Assembly: GCF_013201545.1 (NCBI RefSeq)
Contig: NZ_CP053746.1
Span: 5,408,501-5,472,500, forward strand
DNA length: 64,000 nt
Source of the DNA: Pseudomonas graminis
GTDB taxonomy: Bacteria; Pseudomonadota; Gammaproteobacteria; Pseudomonadales; Pseudomonadaceae
Direction: 5' to 3'
The notes beneath the pieces were generated by a model. That model saw only the letters and a list, made by a program, of their open reading frames with translations, did not search any database and was not told where the DNA came from. Every line of letters starts with the position of its first letter. The stretch's first letter is position 1. The position numbers and the translations under genes are program-made. Shown here piece by piece: positions 55,573 to 64,000 of the stretch.

Positions 55573-56706
55573 ATGTTCAAGGACGACAAAAAAGATCCCT
55601 TTGGGGACGACTCGATTTTCAAAGGTCTTCCCAACGGAGGCGCGTCGTGGGCAGCGTGGAATCCGCCTCCCGAACCCGTGCGGGTGCCCACTCCGATGCC
55701 AGAGCGCTGGCCGGCCCCGAAGGAGCGCACGGACAAGGTCTTCGCCAAATCCTGCACCGGGGAATGGTGCAGCACTGACGCCGGCACTGAGGTAGAGCCC
55801 GCCTCCAACTTCGGCGCGATCATGATGGCGGGCGCCATGATGCTGCCCTCCGCCTCCAACGCCATTGCCGCCGCACTCGGCGCAGACATGGGACTGGGCC
55901 GCATGGCCGGTGGCGGCATCATGCAACGCAGCCATACCTGGCTGCTTCGCGGAGCCGGCGGCCCGGCGAGTCTGTTCATCGTCGGCATGCTCCCGGCGAA
56001 GATGGGCGACGGCACGCTCTACACCGACAACGAATTGCGCAACCTGACTCAGGCAACCACGCGGGTGCGCTTTCAGCTGCGCCGTGATGCAGAGGGCGAG
56101 TTGCAGATCTACGGCATTCACTCCAAAGCATCCGGCGACGACTCGGTCCGCACCGTGCAAGCCCGCTGGAACGCCGACAAAAGTGCGATGGAAGCCCATC
56201 TCAACGGCATCACCATCCTCATGACGCCCCGCTTGGGCCGACACGGGAGACTGGAACCGCTGGTCTACCCTGAAAACAGCGACGCACGCTTAGGCACCAT
56301 CCTCGTCCACCCGATCCCGGACGACACCGACAGCCAGCTCGACGGCCTCCCCGGCGACGACATCACCGCTGAAGACTGCATCCTGGTCTTCCCGGCCGAG
56401 TCGGGGCTGAGGTCGATGTACGTGGTGTATGCAAGGCCGTTTAATGGGGATCATGGGTATCATCCGCCTCCGCTGGACCTCCCAGGCTTTCCAGACGCCA
56501 AGAAAGCAGACAGTAAAACAATGGTCCAGGGTGGTGGAGCGAAGCGACGACGCTGGAAAGATCCCAAAGGCCGAATATTTGAGTGGGATAGTCAGCACGG
56601 GACTGTCGAAATGTATGACAAACAAGGCAAGCACTTGGGGGAGTTTGATCCTCAGAGCGGCGAGCGAACCAAGCCGGCCAAGCCCGGCCGTAAAATTGAA
56701 AAGTGA
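55573..56706 (+). CDS. Colicin E3-type 16S rRNase toxin with pyocin-S domain
   Basis: 377 aa from ATG 55573 (an in-frame TTG lies at 55510; Shine-Dalgarno weak at both). The N-terminal ~70 residues are Pro-rich; VFAKSCTGEWCSTDAGTEVE starts the S-type pyocin domain (roughly 75-310); the C-terminal ~65 residues are a cloacin/colicin E3 nuclease. E3 catalytic residues are matched by D339, H342 and E346 in EWDSQHGTVEMY and by R373 in PGRKIEK. It should cut 16S rRNA in the decoding centre. There is no visible receptor-binding or translocation domain, so delivery is unclear. Confidence 0.85.
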   Translation: MFKDDKKDPFGDDSIFKGLPNGGASWAAWNPPPEPVRVPTPMPERWPAPKERTDKVFAKSCTGEWCSTDAGTEVEPASNFGAIMMAGAMMLPSASNAIAAALGADMGLGRMAGGGIMQRSHTWLLRGAGGPASLFIVGMLPAKMGDGTLYTDNELRNLTQATTRVRFQLRRDAEGELQIYGIHSKASGDDSVRTVQARWNADKSAMEAHLNGITILMTPRLGRHGRLEPLVYPENSDARLGTILVHPIPDDTDSQLDGLPGDDITAEDCILVFPAESGLRSMYVVYARPFNGDHGYHPPPLDLPGFPDAKKADSKTMVQGGGAKRRRWKDPKGRIFEWDSQHGTVEMYDKQGKHLGEFDPQSGERTKPAKPGRKIEK

Positions 56707-56713
56707 GAGTTCT

Positions 56714-56953
56714 ATGTTCCTCTATATATTTGGATTTTTGCTCGACAGCACCGAAGACGACTCGCTGAAATTTGAAATGAAGATAGATCCGTCGTTGAAT
56801 GACGAAATCGTAGCGCGGCTCGGCCATGCAAGCCTAAACGCGATGGCGGAAGGTGACTGGCCGCTGACAAACGAGCAGGTCACAATGCTGTCTTCAATCA
56901 CGGGACGCCAACTTCCGACCGATCTGAAGCTCCTGATAGGCGTCGTAGCGTGA
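56714..56953 (+). CDS. Putative immunity protein, pyocin S6 type
   Basis: 79 aa beginning 7 nt after the toxin stop, with GAGAGT in front. Sequence MFLYIFGFLLDSTEDDSLKF and the end LPTDLKLLIGVVA resemble what I recall of immunity proteins for pyocin S6-like RNases; acidic (about 12 Asp/Glu) as expected for a protein that blocks a basic nuclease. Its base composition is lower in GC than its neighbours. A longer in-frame reading upstream would overlap the toxin and is rejected. Immunity function is inferred mainly from position and size. Confidence 0.75.
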   Translation: MFLYIFGFLLDSTEDDSLKFEMKIDPSLNDEIVARLGHASLNAMAEGDWPLTNEQVTMLSSITGRQLPTDLKLLIGVVA

Positions 56954-56989
56954 GCACAGCACGGGGCCAACCACCCTCTGGATAACTTA

Positions 56990-57275
56990 ATGAGGCGTTC
57001 CAACCAAAGCATTCGCGAGCAAGCTCGCTCCCACAGGTACGGTGTCCGGGCATGAAATTTTGATCGTTCCCACGCTCTGCGTGGTAATGCCGCCCAGGAC
57101 GCTCTGCGTCCCTGTGGGACTGGCTTTAGCCGGGAAGGCGTCAGCGGCCATACCGGAAAAATGATATTGCACACACCGGCCTCTTCTCGGCTGAAGCCGG
57201 TCCTACTATTGGAACGCGCACCCTTACGCCTTCCCGGCTAAAGCCGGTCCCACATACGTCAAAAGCCAGTCCCGC
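56990..57275. repeat. REP cluster between immunity gene and dehydrogenase
   Basis: CATTCGCGAGCAAGCTCGCTCCCACAG at 57008 (inverse of the GAGCTTGCTCGCGAA type), GATCGTTCCCACGCTCTGCGTGG at 57061, and CGGCTTTAGCCGGGAA / CCCGGCTAAAGCCGGTCCCAC palindromes at 57122-57255. No gene in 56954-57292. Confidence 0.85.
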
Positions 57276-57292
57276 TGAAACACCGCCACCCC

Positions 57293-58375
57293 CTAAACCA
57301 ACCTCCCGGCAATCGCCGCCCCCACGTCTTGCGTCGAGCCCTTGCCGCCCAGGTCCGGGGTGATCGGGCCTTCGGCAATCACCTGTTCAATCGCCTGCAA
57401 GATCCCGTCGTGGGCCGCGCGGTAGCGTTCGTCGCCGTTGCCGAGGAAGTCGAGCATCAGCGCGCCGGACCAGATCATCGCGATGGGGTTGGCGATGTTC
57501 TGTCCGTAGATGTCCGGCGCGGAGCCATGCACCGGTTCGAACAACGACGGAAACCGCCGTTCCGGGTCGAGGTTGGCCGAGGGGGCGATGCCGATGGTGC
57601 CGGCGCACGCCGGGCCGAGGTCCGACAGGATGTCGCCGAACAGGTTCGACGCCACGACCACGTCAAAGCGGTCCGGCTGCAGCACGAAGCGGGCGCACAG
57701 AATGTCGATGTGCTGTTTGTCCCAGCTGACCTCAGGGTAATTCGCCGCCATCAACGCCGTGCGTTCGTCCCAGTACGGCATGCTGATGGAGATGCCGTTG
57801 GATTTGGTCGCGGCCGTCAGGCGTTTGCGCGGGCGGGTCTGGGCGAGTTCGAAGGCGAACTTGAGGATGCGGTCGACGCCGCGACGGGTGAACACCGATT
57901 CCTGCAGCACGAATTCGTGTTCGGTGCCTTCGAACATCTTGCCGCCCACCGACGAATATTCGCCCTCGGTGTTTTCCCGTATCACCACGAAATCGATGTC
58001 ACCCGGCTTGCGTCCGGCCAGCGGACAGGGCACGCCGGGGAACAGCCGCACCGGGCGGATGTTCACGTATTGGTCGAAGTCCCGGCGAAACTTGAGCAAG
58101 GAACCCCACAGGGAAATGTGGTCCGGCACCTTGTCGGGCCAGCCCACGGCGCCGAAGTAGATCGCGTCATAGCCCTTGAGCTGTTCGAACCAGTCGTCGG
58201 GCATCATCTGCCCGTGCTGGAGGTAGTAGTCGCAGTGGGCCCAGTCGAGCACATCAATGCTCAGGTTCAGTTGCCATTTTTTCGCCGCCTGTTCCAGTAC
58301 CCGCAGCCCTTCCGGCAGGACTTCCTTGCCGATGCCGTCGCCCGCAATCGCGGCGATTCTGAATGCCTTGCTCAT
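57293..58375 (-). CDS. Tartrate/D-malate-type dehydrogenase
   Basis: 360 aa of the isocitrate/isopropylmalate dehydrogenase family (TDH/DmlA-type): start FRIAAIAGDGIGKEVLPEG, YFGAVGWPDKVPDHISLWG (substrate loop), FVVIRENTEGEYSSVGGKM, and metal site SNLFGDILSDLGPACAGTIG. Would oxidise and decarboxylate D-malate or tartrate with NAD. Last of a minus-strand run of catabolic genes; 20 nt downstream of the aldehyde dehydrogenase. Confidence 0.9.
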   Translation of the reverse strand: MSKAFRIAAIAGDGIGKEVLPEGLRVLEQAAKKWQLNLSIDVLDWAHCDYYLQHGQMMPDDWFEQLKGYDAIYFGAVGWPDKVPDHISLWGSLLKFRRDFDQYVNIRPVRLFPGVPCPLAGRKPGDIDFVVIRENTEGEYSSVGGKMFEGTEHEFVLQESVFTRRGVDRILKFAFELAQTRPRKRLTAATKSNGISISMPYWDERTALMAANYPEVSWDKQHIDILCARFVLQPDRFDVVVASNLFGDILSDLGPACAGTIGIAPSANLDPERRFPSLFEPVHGSAPDIYGQNIANPIAMIWSGALMLDFLGNGDERYRAAHDGILQAIEQVIAEGPITPDLGGKGSTQDVGAAIAGRLV

Positions 58376-58395
58376 GGTGCGCCCCTTGCAATGAA

Positions 58396-59856
58396 TCAGT
58401 TCAAGCCGCCGATGTGGAAGGCTTTGACTTCAAGGTACTCGTCCAGGCCGTACTTGCTGCCCTCGCGACCGAGGCCCGATTGTTTGATGCCGCCGAAGGG
58501 CGCAACTTCCATCGAGATGATCCCGGTGTTGAGGCCGACCATGCCGAACTCCAGCGCCTCGCCGAAGCGCCACGAGCGCTTCAGGTCCTGGGTGAAATAG
58601 TAGGCGCCCAAACCGAACGGCGTGGCGTTGGCCAACGCCAATGCCTCGGCTTCATCAGTAAAGCGCATCAACGGCGCCACCGGGCCGAAGGTTTCTTCGT
58701 TGGCCAGCAGCATGCCGGCGTGGGCGTCAGCCAGCACGGTGGGTTGCACGAACGGGCTGTCGCCGGATGGAATCCCGCCGCAGAGCAGTTTCGCGCCCTG
58801 GCTCAGGGCATCGTCGATGTGCCGCGCCACCTTGGCGACCGCCGCCGGGTTGATCAGCGGGCCGATGGTCATGCCCTCTTCCAGGCCGTTACCGACCTTG
58901 AGTTTGCCGACCTCCTCCACCAGCCGCGCGGCGAAACGGTCGTAGATGCCCGCCTGCACCAGAATGCGGTTGGCGCACACGCAGGTTTGCCCGGCGTTGC
59001 GAAACTTGCTGATCATCACCCCGGCCACGGCTTGCTCGAGGTCGGCGTCGTCGAACACCACAAACGGCGCGTTGCCGCCCAGTTCCAGACTCAGGCGTTT
59101 GATGTGTTCGGCGCTCTGGCGCATCAGCAGGCGGCCGACGGCGGTGGAGCCGGTGAAGGAAATCTTGCGCACCGCCGGGTTGCCGGTGAGTTCTTCGCCG
59201 ATGCCCGCGGGCATCCCGGTGATGACGTTGAACACGCCGGCCGGAATACCGACGCGTTCGGCCAGCACCGCCAGGGCGAGGGCCGACAGCGGCGTGAGGT
59301 CCGACGGTTTGACGATGATCGGGCAGCCGGCGGCCAGGGCCGGCGCGCATTTGCGGGTGATCATCGCGTTGGGGAAATTCCACGGGGTGATCGCCGCGCA
59401 GACGCCCACGGGTTGCTTGAGGGTCAGCAGGCGGCGGTCGCCAGTGGGCGCCGGCATGGTTTCGCCGTAGACCCGGCGCGCTTCTTCGGCGAACCATTTG
59501 ACGAAGCCGGCGCCGTAGCGGATTTCGCCCTTGGCCTCGTTCAGCGGCTTGCCCTGCTCGCAGGTCATGATCAGCGCGAGGTCATCGAGGTGGTCGATCA
59601 TCGCCTGAAACCAGCGCTCCAGCAGCCCCGCGCGTTCTGCCGCCGGGCGCGCGCGCCAGGCCGGCCAGGCACGTTCGGCGGCTTCGATGGCGCGGCGGGT
59701 GTCGACCGCGTCCATGGCCGGGACCTGCGCCAGCAGTTCGCCGCTGGCGGGGTCGCGGACGTCCAGGGTGGCGCCACTGTCAGCAGCGATCCACTGGCCG
59801 TTGACGTAGGCGCATTCAGCCAGCAGGCCGGGGTCTTGCAAGCGATTCTTGAGCAT
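58396..59856 (-). CDS. NAD(P)-dependent succinate-semialdehyde dehydrogenase
   Basis: 486 aa, ALDH superfamily, GabD-like. Catalytic glutamate in SLELGGNAPFVVF and cysteine in NAGQTCVCANRILVQ; ITPWNFPNAMITRKCAPALA is the cofactor-site motif. Usual GabD length (~480). It likely clears a semialdehyde from the amino/hydroxy-acid pathway encoded upstream. 117 nt separate it from argE-like gene. Confidence 0.9.
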   Translation of the reverse strand: MLKNRLQDPGLLAECAYVNGQWIAADSGATLDVRDPASGELLAQVPAMDAVDTRRAIEAAERAWPAWRARPAAERAGLLERWFQAMIDHLDDLALIMTCEQGKPLNEAKGEIRYGAGFVKWFAEEARRVYGETMPAPTGDRRLLTLKQPVGVCAAITPWNFPNAMITRKCAPALAAGCPIIVKPSDLTPLSALALAVLAERVGIPAGVFNVITGMPAGIGEELTGNPAVRKISFTGSTAVGRLLMRQSAEHIKRLSLELGGNAPFVVFDDADLEQAVAGVMISKFRNAGQTCVCANRILVQAGIYDRFAARLVEEVGKLKVGNGLEEGMTIGPLINPAAVAKVARHIDDALSQGAKLLCGGIPSGDSPFVQPTVLADAHAGMLLANEETFGPVAPLMRFTDEAEALALANATPFGLGAYYFTQDLKRSWRFGEALEFGMVGLNTGIISMEVAPFGGIKQSGLGREGSKYGLDEYLEVKAFHIGGLN

Positions 59857-59973
59857 GGTCGAGTCCTGATCCGAGACAGATTCCAGTCTAGGGATCTGGC
59901 TCGACCGAGGATGCCGAAAGCGTCTTGAAACCAGTGCGCCGTGCTGAAATTCACGTCAGGACGGCAGGCTCTG

Positions 59974-61143
59974 CTACGCCTTCAGCGAGCCCAGCAGCCC
60001 TTGCAAAAAGCGCTCGCCGGCGTCCATCTGGCTGACCTCGATAAACTCGTCCGGCTTGTGCGCCTGCTCGATGGAACCCGGGCCGCACACCACCACCGGC
60101 ACGTCGAGGCGCTGCTTGAACAGACCGCCTTCGGTGCCGAACGAAACTTTGGTCATGCCGGTGTCCGGCGCGGCGAACTGCTTGAGGAAGCTCACCGCTT
60201 CGACCGTCGGATGGGTGTCGAGACCGGGGTAGACGTTGATGGTTTCGATCTCGATGGCCGCGACGCTGGAGAGCTTTTGCGCCTCGCGCACGATCACTTC
60301 GGCACGCTCGCGCATCTGCTCGATGAACTGCTCCAGATTGTCCGCCGGCAGGTTGCGCACCTCGAAATCCAGGGTGCACAAGTTCGGCACGATGTTCAGC
60401 GCCTTGCCGCCGCTGATCTGGCCGACGTGCACGGTGCTGTAAGGCACGTCGTAGTCGGTGTCCTGAGCGCCGTGTTGTTGCAGATGCTGCTGGCTCTCCC
60501 GCAGGGAGGCGATGAAGTCGCAGGCCACGTGAATGGCGTTGACCGAGCGCGGCGCCAGGGACGAATGCGCTTCCTGACCCCGGCAATAGGTCCGGTAGGA
60601 GCCCTTGCCCTTATGGCCCAGCACGAACTGCATGTTGGTCGGCTCGCCGATCACGCAGAGAAACGGCCGCACCGGCGCCAGGTCCAGCACGTCGAGCAAG
60701 CGCCGCACGCCGACGCAACCGATCTCCTCGTCATGGGACAAGGCCAGTTGCAGCGGGCGGTTGAGGGGGCGTGTGAGTGAGTGCTCTGCCGCGTCGAGCA
60801 TGGCGTCGATGGCCAGGGCGATGAAGCCCTTCATGTCGCAGCTGCCACGGCCATAGATGCGCCCGTCCTGCACGGTGGCGGCGAAGGCCGGAAAGGTCCA
60901 CGCCTGCCCCGCCGCCGGCACCACGTCGGTATGCCCGGAGAGCAATACGCCGGGCTGGTTTTTCGGCCCGGTACTGGCAAACAGGTTGGCCTTCTTGCCA
61001 CTCTCGTCCTTGACGATCAGCGACTCGATGCCCTTGGTCAGCAGCAGGTCGCGGACGTAATCGATCAGGGCCATGTTGGACTCCGACGACACGGTTTCGA
61101 AGGCCATCAGCCGTTTCAGAATCTCGAGAACGCGGGGTTTCAT
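59974..61143 (-). CDS. ArgE-like acetylornithine deacetylase
   Basis: 389 aa, M20 metallopeptidase family. Metal ligands are in LLSGHTDVVPAAG, GRGSCDMKGFIALAIDAML and ALSHDEEIGCVGVRRLLDVL. This catabolic-context paralog (ArgE2 type) may remove an acyl or imino group from an amino-acid derivative rather than take part in arginine synthesis. It starts 4 nt into the preceding oxidase gene (ATGA overlap). Confidence 0.87.
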   Translation of the reverse strand: MKPRVLEILKRLMAFETVSSESNMALIDYVRDLLLTKGIESLIVKDESGKKANLFASTGPKNQPGVLLSGHTDVVPAAGQAWTFPAFAATVQDGRIYGRGSCDMKGFIALAIDAMLDAAEHSLTRPLNRPLQLALSHDEEIGCVGVRRLLDVLDLAPVRPFLCVIGEPTNMQFVLGHKGKGSYRTYCRGQEAHSSLAPRSVNAIHVACDFIASLRESQQHLQQHGAQDTDYDVPYSTVHVGQISGGKALNIVPNLCTLDFEVRNLPADNLEQFIEQMRERAEVIVREAQKLSSVAAIEIETINVYPGLDTHPTVEAVSFLKQFAAPDTGMTKVSFGTEGGLFKQRLDVPVVVCGPGSIEQAHKPDEFIEVSQMDAGERFLQGLLGSLKA

Positions 61144-62294
61144 GAGGCGTGGCTCCGTTGCACGGCGGGATGGGCAAAACGCGTGATGGAGAATGCCTCG
61201 ATCGGGGTCGTGGTGCGACCGGTATCGAGCAGTTCGGCCATCACGTCACCGACGCCGGGGCCGAGCTGGAAGCCGTGGCCGCAAAAGCCGAAGGCGTAGA
61301 ACAGGCCGTCGACGGTGCCGCTGGGGCCCATGATCGGCAGCGAGTCCGGCAGGTAGCCTTCAATGCCGCTCCACACTCGGATGATGTTCAGATTGCCGAC
61401 GCCCGGCAGCAGCCGGCGCATCTGCTCGGCCTGATTGAGGATGCTGCGCGGTTCGACAGCGGCGCGACGGTTGAGCATGTCCGGTTTGCTACGAAAGCCG
61501 CCGCCGATGACGATGTTGCCCCGGGGAATCTGGCGGAAATAAATCACCTCTTCGGCGATCTTGGTGTACACGCCGATCACCGTCGGCAAGGCGTAGGGCA
61601 CCGGTTCCGTGACCGCCATCTGCGGGCCGTGGGTGTCGAGCGGCACCGGTTCGCCGAACTGCGCCGAGAGTTTCTGGCCCCAGGCGCCGGCGGTGATCAA
61701 CAGCTGCGCGGCGTGGAACTGGCGACCGTCGGTGGTGGTGACGTGAAAATCACCGCCGACCTTCTGGACCTCGGCCACTTCCGTGCGCTCTTCAATCTGC
61801 GCCCCCAGACGCCTAGCGGCACGGGCAAAGGCTGGCGCGGCGAGGCGCGGGTTGGCGTGGCCGTCGTGGGGGGCGTACGAGCCGCCTTTGACGTCCGCGC
61901 CGAGAAACCCAAAGCGCTGATGCAGCTCGGCGCCCCGGTAGATTTTCAAGTCCAGCTGCTCGGCCTCCGGGGCGGCGGCATACGCTTCCAGCTCGGCGAT
62001 TTCGTCTTCGCGGTAACACACGCGCATGTGCCCGCTGGGGATGAATTCGAGGTCGTCGTCGATCAGTTCCGGCAGGCGTTTCCACAGCGCGTACGAGCGG
62101 TTGGCCAGCGCCAGTTGCCCGAGAAAACGCCCTTGCCGGCGCACGTTGCCGAAGTTGACGCCGCTGGCGTACTGACCGATCTGGTCGCGCTCCAGCAGGA
62201 TCACCGACTGCCCGCGCTGACGCAGAAAGAACGCCGTCGCTGAGCCCATCACGCCGCCACCGACGATCACCACATCTGCTTTTTGCACGCTCAT
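61140..62294 (-). CDS. FAD-dependent amino-acid oxidase (HcnC/OoxB-like)
   Basis: 384 aa, DAO family: N-terminal FAD motif ADVVIVGGGVMGSATAFFLR with GERDQIG, and a C-terminal WSGIEGYLPDSLPIMGPS motif with FAYGFCGHGFQLGPG. It is the third subunit of a heterotrimeric flavoenzyme in the order 2Fe-2S small subunit, FAD/NAD subunit, DAO subunit. Overlaps the next gene's frame by 4 nt on each side. Confidence 0.9.
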   Translation of the reverse strand: MSVQKADVVIVGGGVMGSATAFFLRQRGQSVILLERDQIGQYASGVNFGNVRRQGRFLGQLALANRSYALWKRLPELIDDDLEFIPSGHMRVCYREDEIAELEAYAAAPEAEQLDLKIYRGAELHQRFGFLGADVKGGSYAPHDGHANPRLAAPAFARAARRLGAQIEERTEVAEVQKVGGDFHVTTTDGRQFHAAQLLITAGAWGQKLSAQFGEPVPLDTHGPQMAVTEPVPYALPTVIGVYTKIAEEVIYFRQIPRGNIVIGGGFRSKPDMLNRRAAVEPRSILNQAEQMRRLLPGVGNLNIIRVWSGIEGYLPDSLPIMGPSGTVDGLFYAFGFCGHGFQLGPGVGDVMAELLDTGRTTTPIEAFSITRFAHPAVQRSHAS

Positions 62295-63682
62295 GGCGAC
62301 ACCTCCTCAATGAGCATCGACAAGGGTTTGACCGGCGCCTGCCCGCGCTGGCGACCGACTTCCTGCACCTGCACGCCGGCCTCTGCGGCGATCACTTCAG
62401 CCCCCGCCTGGGAGCAATAACGGCCCTGGCAGCGACCCATGCCGACCCGGCTGAATGCCTTGGCGCGGTTGACTTCACAGGCGCCCTTCTCATTAACCGT
62501 GCGGCGCAATTCGCCGGCCGTGATCATCTCGCAGCGGCAGACGATGGCGCTGTCGGGCAAGGCCTTGGCCTGTTCAGCAGGCCAGGGAAACGCTTCGGCC
62601 AGGCCCAGACGAAACTGGTCCATCACCGCCAGCGCCTGTTGCTGTTCATCGCGCAGCCCGGCATTGAACGGCTGCTTGAGGTCTTCCAGCAGCGCCAACG
62701 CCACTCGCCGCCCGGCGTGCTCGGCAGCATCGGCGCCGCGAATTTTCGCCCCGTCGCCCGCGGCATAGACGCCGTTCACCGAGGTCCGACCGGCTTCGTC
62801 CGTCGCCAGCCACCATTGGCTGGAGGCTTCATCGAAGGCCATGGCGCAACCGGCCAGATCACCCAGCTGGGTTTCCGGACGCAAGTGATACCCCAGCGCC
62901 ACGGCATCGGCCTGCACGGTCACGGCCTTGCCGCTGCCCGTCGTAAAACGCACGCCTGCCACGCCATTGGCGGCATCGCCCAGCACCTCTAACGGCTTGA
63001 CGCCGAGATGCACCGGTACTTTGGCCTGGTACAACTGCGCCAGCAGTTTCATGCCGGTCCACAGCAAACCCGGCCGCGCCAGCAGCTTGGGCAGGGCTTT
63101 GATCCGCAGGCTGAAGGGCGAGGTATCGAGGACCGCGGCCACAGTCGCGCCGGCTTTGACGTACTGGCTGGCGACCAGGTACAGCAGCGGCCCGCTGCCC
63201 ATGAACACCACACGATGACCGATGGAAACGGCCTGATTCTTCAACGCGATCTGCGCCCCGCCCAGGCTGTAGGTGCCGGCCAGCTGCCAGCCTTCGATGG
63301 GCATCAAGCGGTCGGTGGCGCCGGTGCAGAGGATCAGCGCGTCATAGTCCAGCGTGGTGTGGCGGCCCTGATTGGCGCAGCACAACTGCCCCGGCGTGAG
63401 GTTCCACACGAGGGTATCCGGGCGGTAATCGATGGCGCTACGGATGCGGTCGAAGGTCTGGTGCAGGTCTTTGGCCTTGTCGGCTTCGCTGCCATACAAG
63501 GTGGAGTAATCGCGGGTGAATCCGTCCGGCTGGCGGCGGTAGATCTGCCCGCCGTCGCGGCGGTTCTCGTCCACCACAATCGGTTTGATGCCGGCCGCCA
63601 GCAGGGTTTCGGCGCAGCGCACGCCGGCCGGGCCCGCGCCGACGATGACGACGCGATGGGTGCTCAGCTGTGCAGTGGCCAT
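62291..63682 (-). CDS. FAD/NAD oxidoreductase subunit (HcnB/OoxA-like)
   Basis: 463 aa from ATG 63682; the frame is open further upstream, but the conserved start HRVVIVGAGPAGVRCAETLL follows this ATG. Has two Rossmann motifs (second: HRVVFMGSGPLLYLVASQYV) and a C-terminal [2Fe-2S] BFD-like cysteine cluster: IVCRCEMITAGELR then MGRCQGRYCSQAG. Starts within the end of the small-subunit gene (19-nt overlap) and is coupled to the DAO gene by a 4-nt overlap. Confidence 0.88.
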   Translation of the reverse strand: MATAQLSTHRVVIVGAGPAGVRCAETLLAAGIKPIVVDENRRDGGQIYRRQPDGFTRDYSTLYGSEADKAKDLHQTFDRIRSAIDYRPDTLVWNLTPGQLCCANQGRHTTLDYDALILCTGATDRLMPIEGWQLAGTYSLGGAQIALKNQAVSIGHRVVFMGSGPLLYLVASQYVKAGATVAAVLDTSPFSLRIKALPKLLARPGLLWTGMKLLAQLYQAKVPVHLGVKPLEVLGDAANGVAGVRFTTGSGKAVTVQADAVALGYHLRPETQLGDLAGCAMAFDEASSQWWLATDEAGRTSVNGVYAAGDGAKIRGADAAEHAGRRVALALLEDLKQPFNAGLRDEQQQALAVMDQFRLGLAEAFPWPAEQAKALPDSAIVCRCEMITAGELRRTVNEKGACEVNRAKAFSRVGMGRCQGRYCSQAGAEVIAAEAGVQVQEVGRQRGQAPVKPLSMLIEEVSP

Positions 63683-63972
63683 GTCGCCTCCGGTTGTGTG
63701 GTGACGATGTCCAGCCCGTCGCGGACTTCGTTGGAGCAGGCGCGCAGGCGTTCGCCGCCACGGGTCCAGACCCAGCAATCCTGGCACGCGCCCATCAGGC
63801 AGAAACCGGCGCGGCGGCCGCTGTCGAATTCCGACTGGCGCAGCGCGGTGCCCTGGGTCAGCAACGCCACCATCAGCGTGTCGCCCTGCAACGCTTCGAT
63901 TGGCGCGCCATCCACGGTCAGCTTGACCGTCGGCCGGCCCTGTTCGGCCAGCCTCACAAAACGCCCTTTCAT
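63664..63972 (-). CDS. [2Fe-2S] small subunit of three-component amino-acid oxidase
   Basis: 102 aa, ferredoxin-like (HcnA/OoxC type). Cysteines are in GFCLMGACQDCWVWT plus a distal ERLRACS, the plant-ferredoxin-like C-x4-C-x2-C...C pattern. First gene of the three-subunit set (small, FAD/NAD, DAO). The upstream promoter region lies at and beyond the window's right edge. Confidence 0.88.
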   Translation of the reverse strand: MKGRFVRLAEQGRPTVKLTVDGAPIEALQGDTLMVALLTQGTALRQSEFDSGRRAGFCLMGACQDCWVWTRGGERLRACSNEVRDGLDIVTTQPEATWPLHS

Positions 63973-64000
63973 GCATACGCTCCAAAGCTTGTGGGGGTGA

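Noticed and set aside
61140..63972. Calling the three-subunit oxidase a hydrogen cyanide synthase (hcnABC)
   Set aside because: Architecture fits, but the neighbours are catabolic, and the family also contains opine and D-hydroxyproline dehydrogenases; the sequence does not decide.

Overview
The window is about 61% GC, fully coding-dense, and looks like the chromosome of a pseudomonad of the P. fluorescens/P. syringae lineage. The evidence is the flagellar order flgA-M-N / cheV-cheR / flgBCDE / flgFGHIJKL, near-consensus RpoN and FliA promoters, Fgt-like flagellin glycosyltransferases next to flgL, and several Pseudomonas-type REP families.

Layout. 0-10.6 kb (minus strand): a surface-glycan locus with pseudaminic-acid genes pseB-pseC-pseF-pseG (pseG runs off the left edge) preceded by two giant glycosyltransferases of Fgt2/Fgt1 type. 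10.7-19.2 kb: flgF-G-H-I-J-K-L behind a sigma-54 promoter. 19.9-24.9 kb: flgB-C-D-E behind a sigma-54 promoter, followed after a terminator by a second, larger hook-protein gene with an internally duplicated domain. 25.0-25.95 kb: a repeat island with a ~260-bp element in inverted pair. 26.0-30.4 kb: cheR, cheV, then divergent flgA, flgM (own FliA promoter), flgN and a YcgR-type PilZ brake. 30.7-33.6 kb: an MFS transporter and a gamma-glutamylpolyamine synthetase-like gene. 33.8-42.4 kb (plus strand): a second glycan cassette of seven tightly packed genes (two DegT-type proteins, WbqC, GNAT, PhyH dioxygenase, methyltransferase, 1179-aa glycosyltransferase) with a sigma-54-like promoter in front. 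42.5-45.7 kb: AraC regulator divergent from thiolase and 3-hydroxyacyl-CoA dehydrogenase. 45.75-46.29 kb: four 136-bp tandem REP units. 46.3-49.8 kb: MMPL/RND exporter plus a YCF48-like beta-propeller. 50.1-54.96 kb: an omptin-type protease, Lrp regulator, HAD hydrolase, class-III aminotransferase and GhrA-like reductase. 55.0-57.3 kb: repeats flanking a colicin-E3-type ribonuclease toxin and its immunity gene. 57.3-64 kb (minus strand): an amino/hydroxy-acid catabolic run (three-component HcnABC/opine-oxidase-type dehydrogenase, ArgE-like deacetylase, semialdehyde dehydrogenase, tartrate/D-malate-type dehydrogenase).

How it fits together. The first 42 kb is mostly one flagellar-regulon block in which basal body, hook, junction proteins, sigma/anti-sigma control and chemotaxis adaptors are flanked on both sides by glycosylation genes. 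The sigma-54-like site in front of the second cassette suggests, but does not prove, that it is expressed with the flagellum. The remainder is metabolism, export and interbacterial competition separated by dense REP-type repeats. The most unusual items are the second glycan cassette, the tandem hook genes, the omptin and the RNase toxin.
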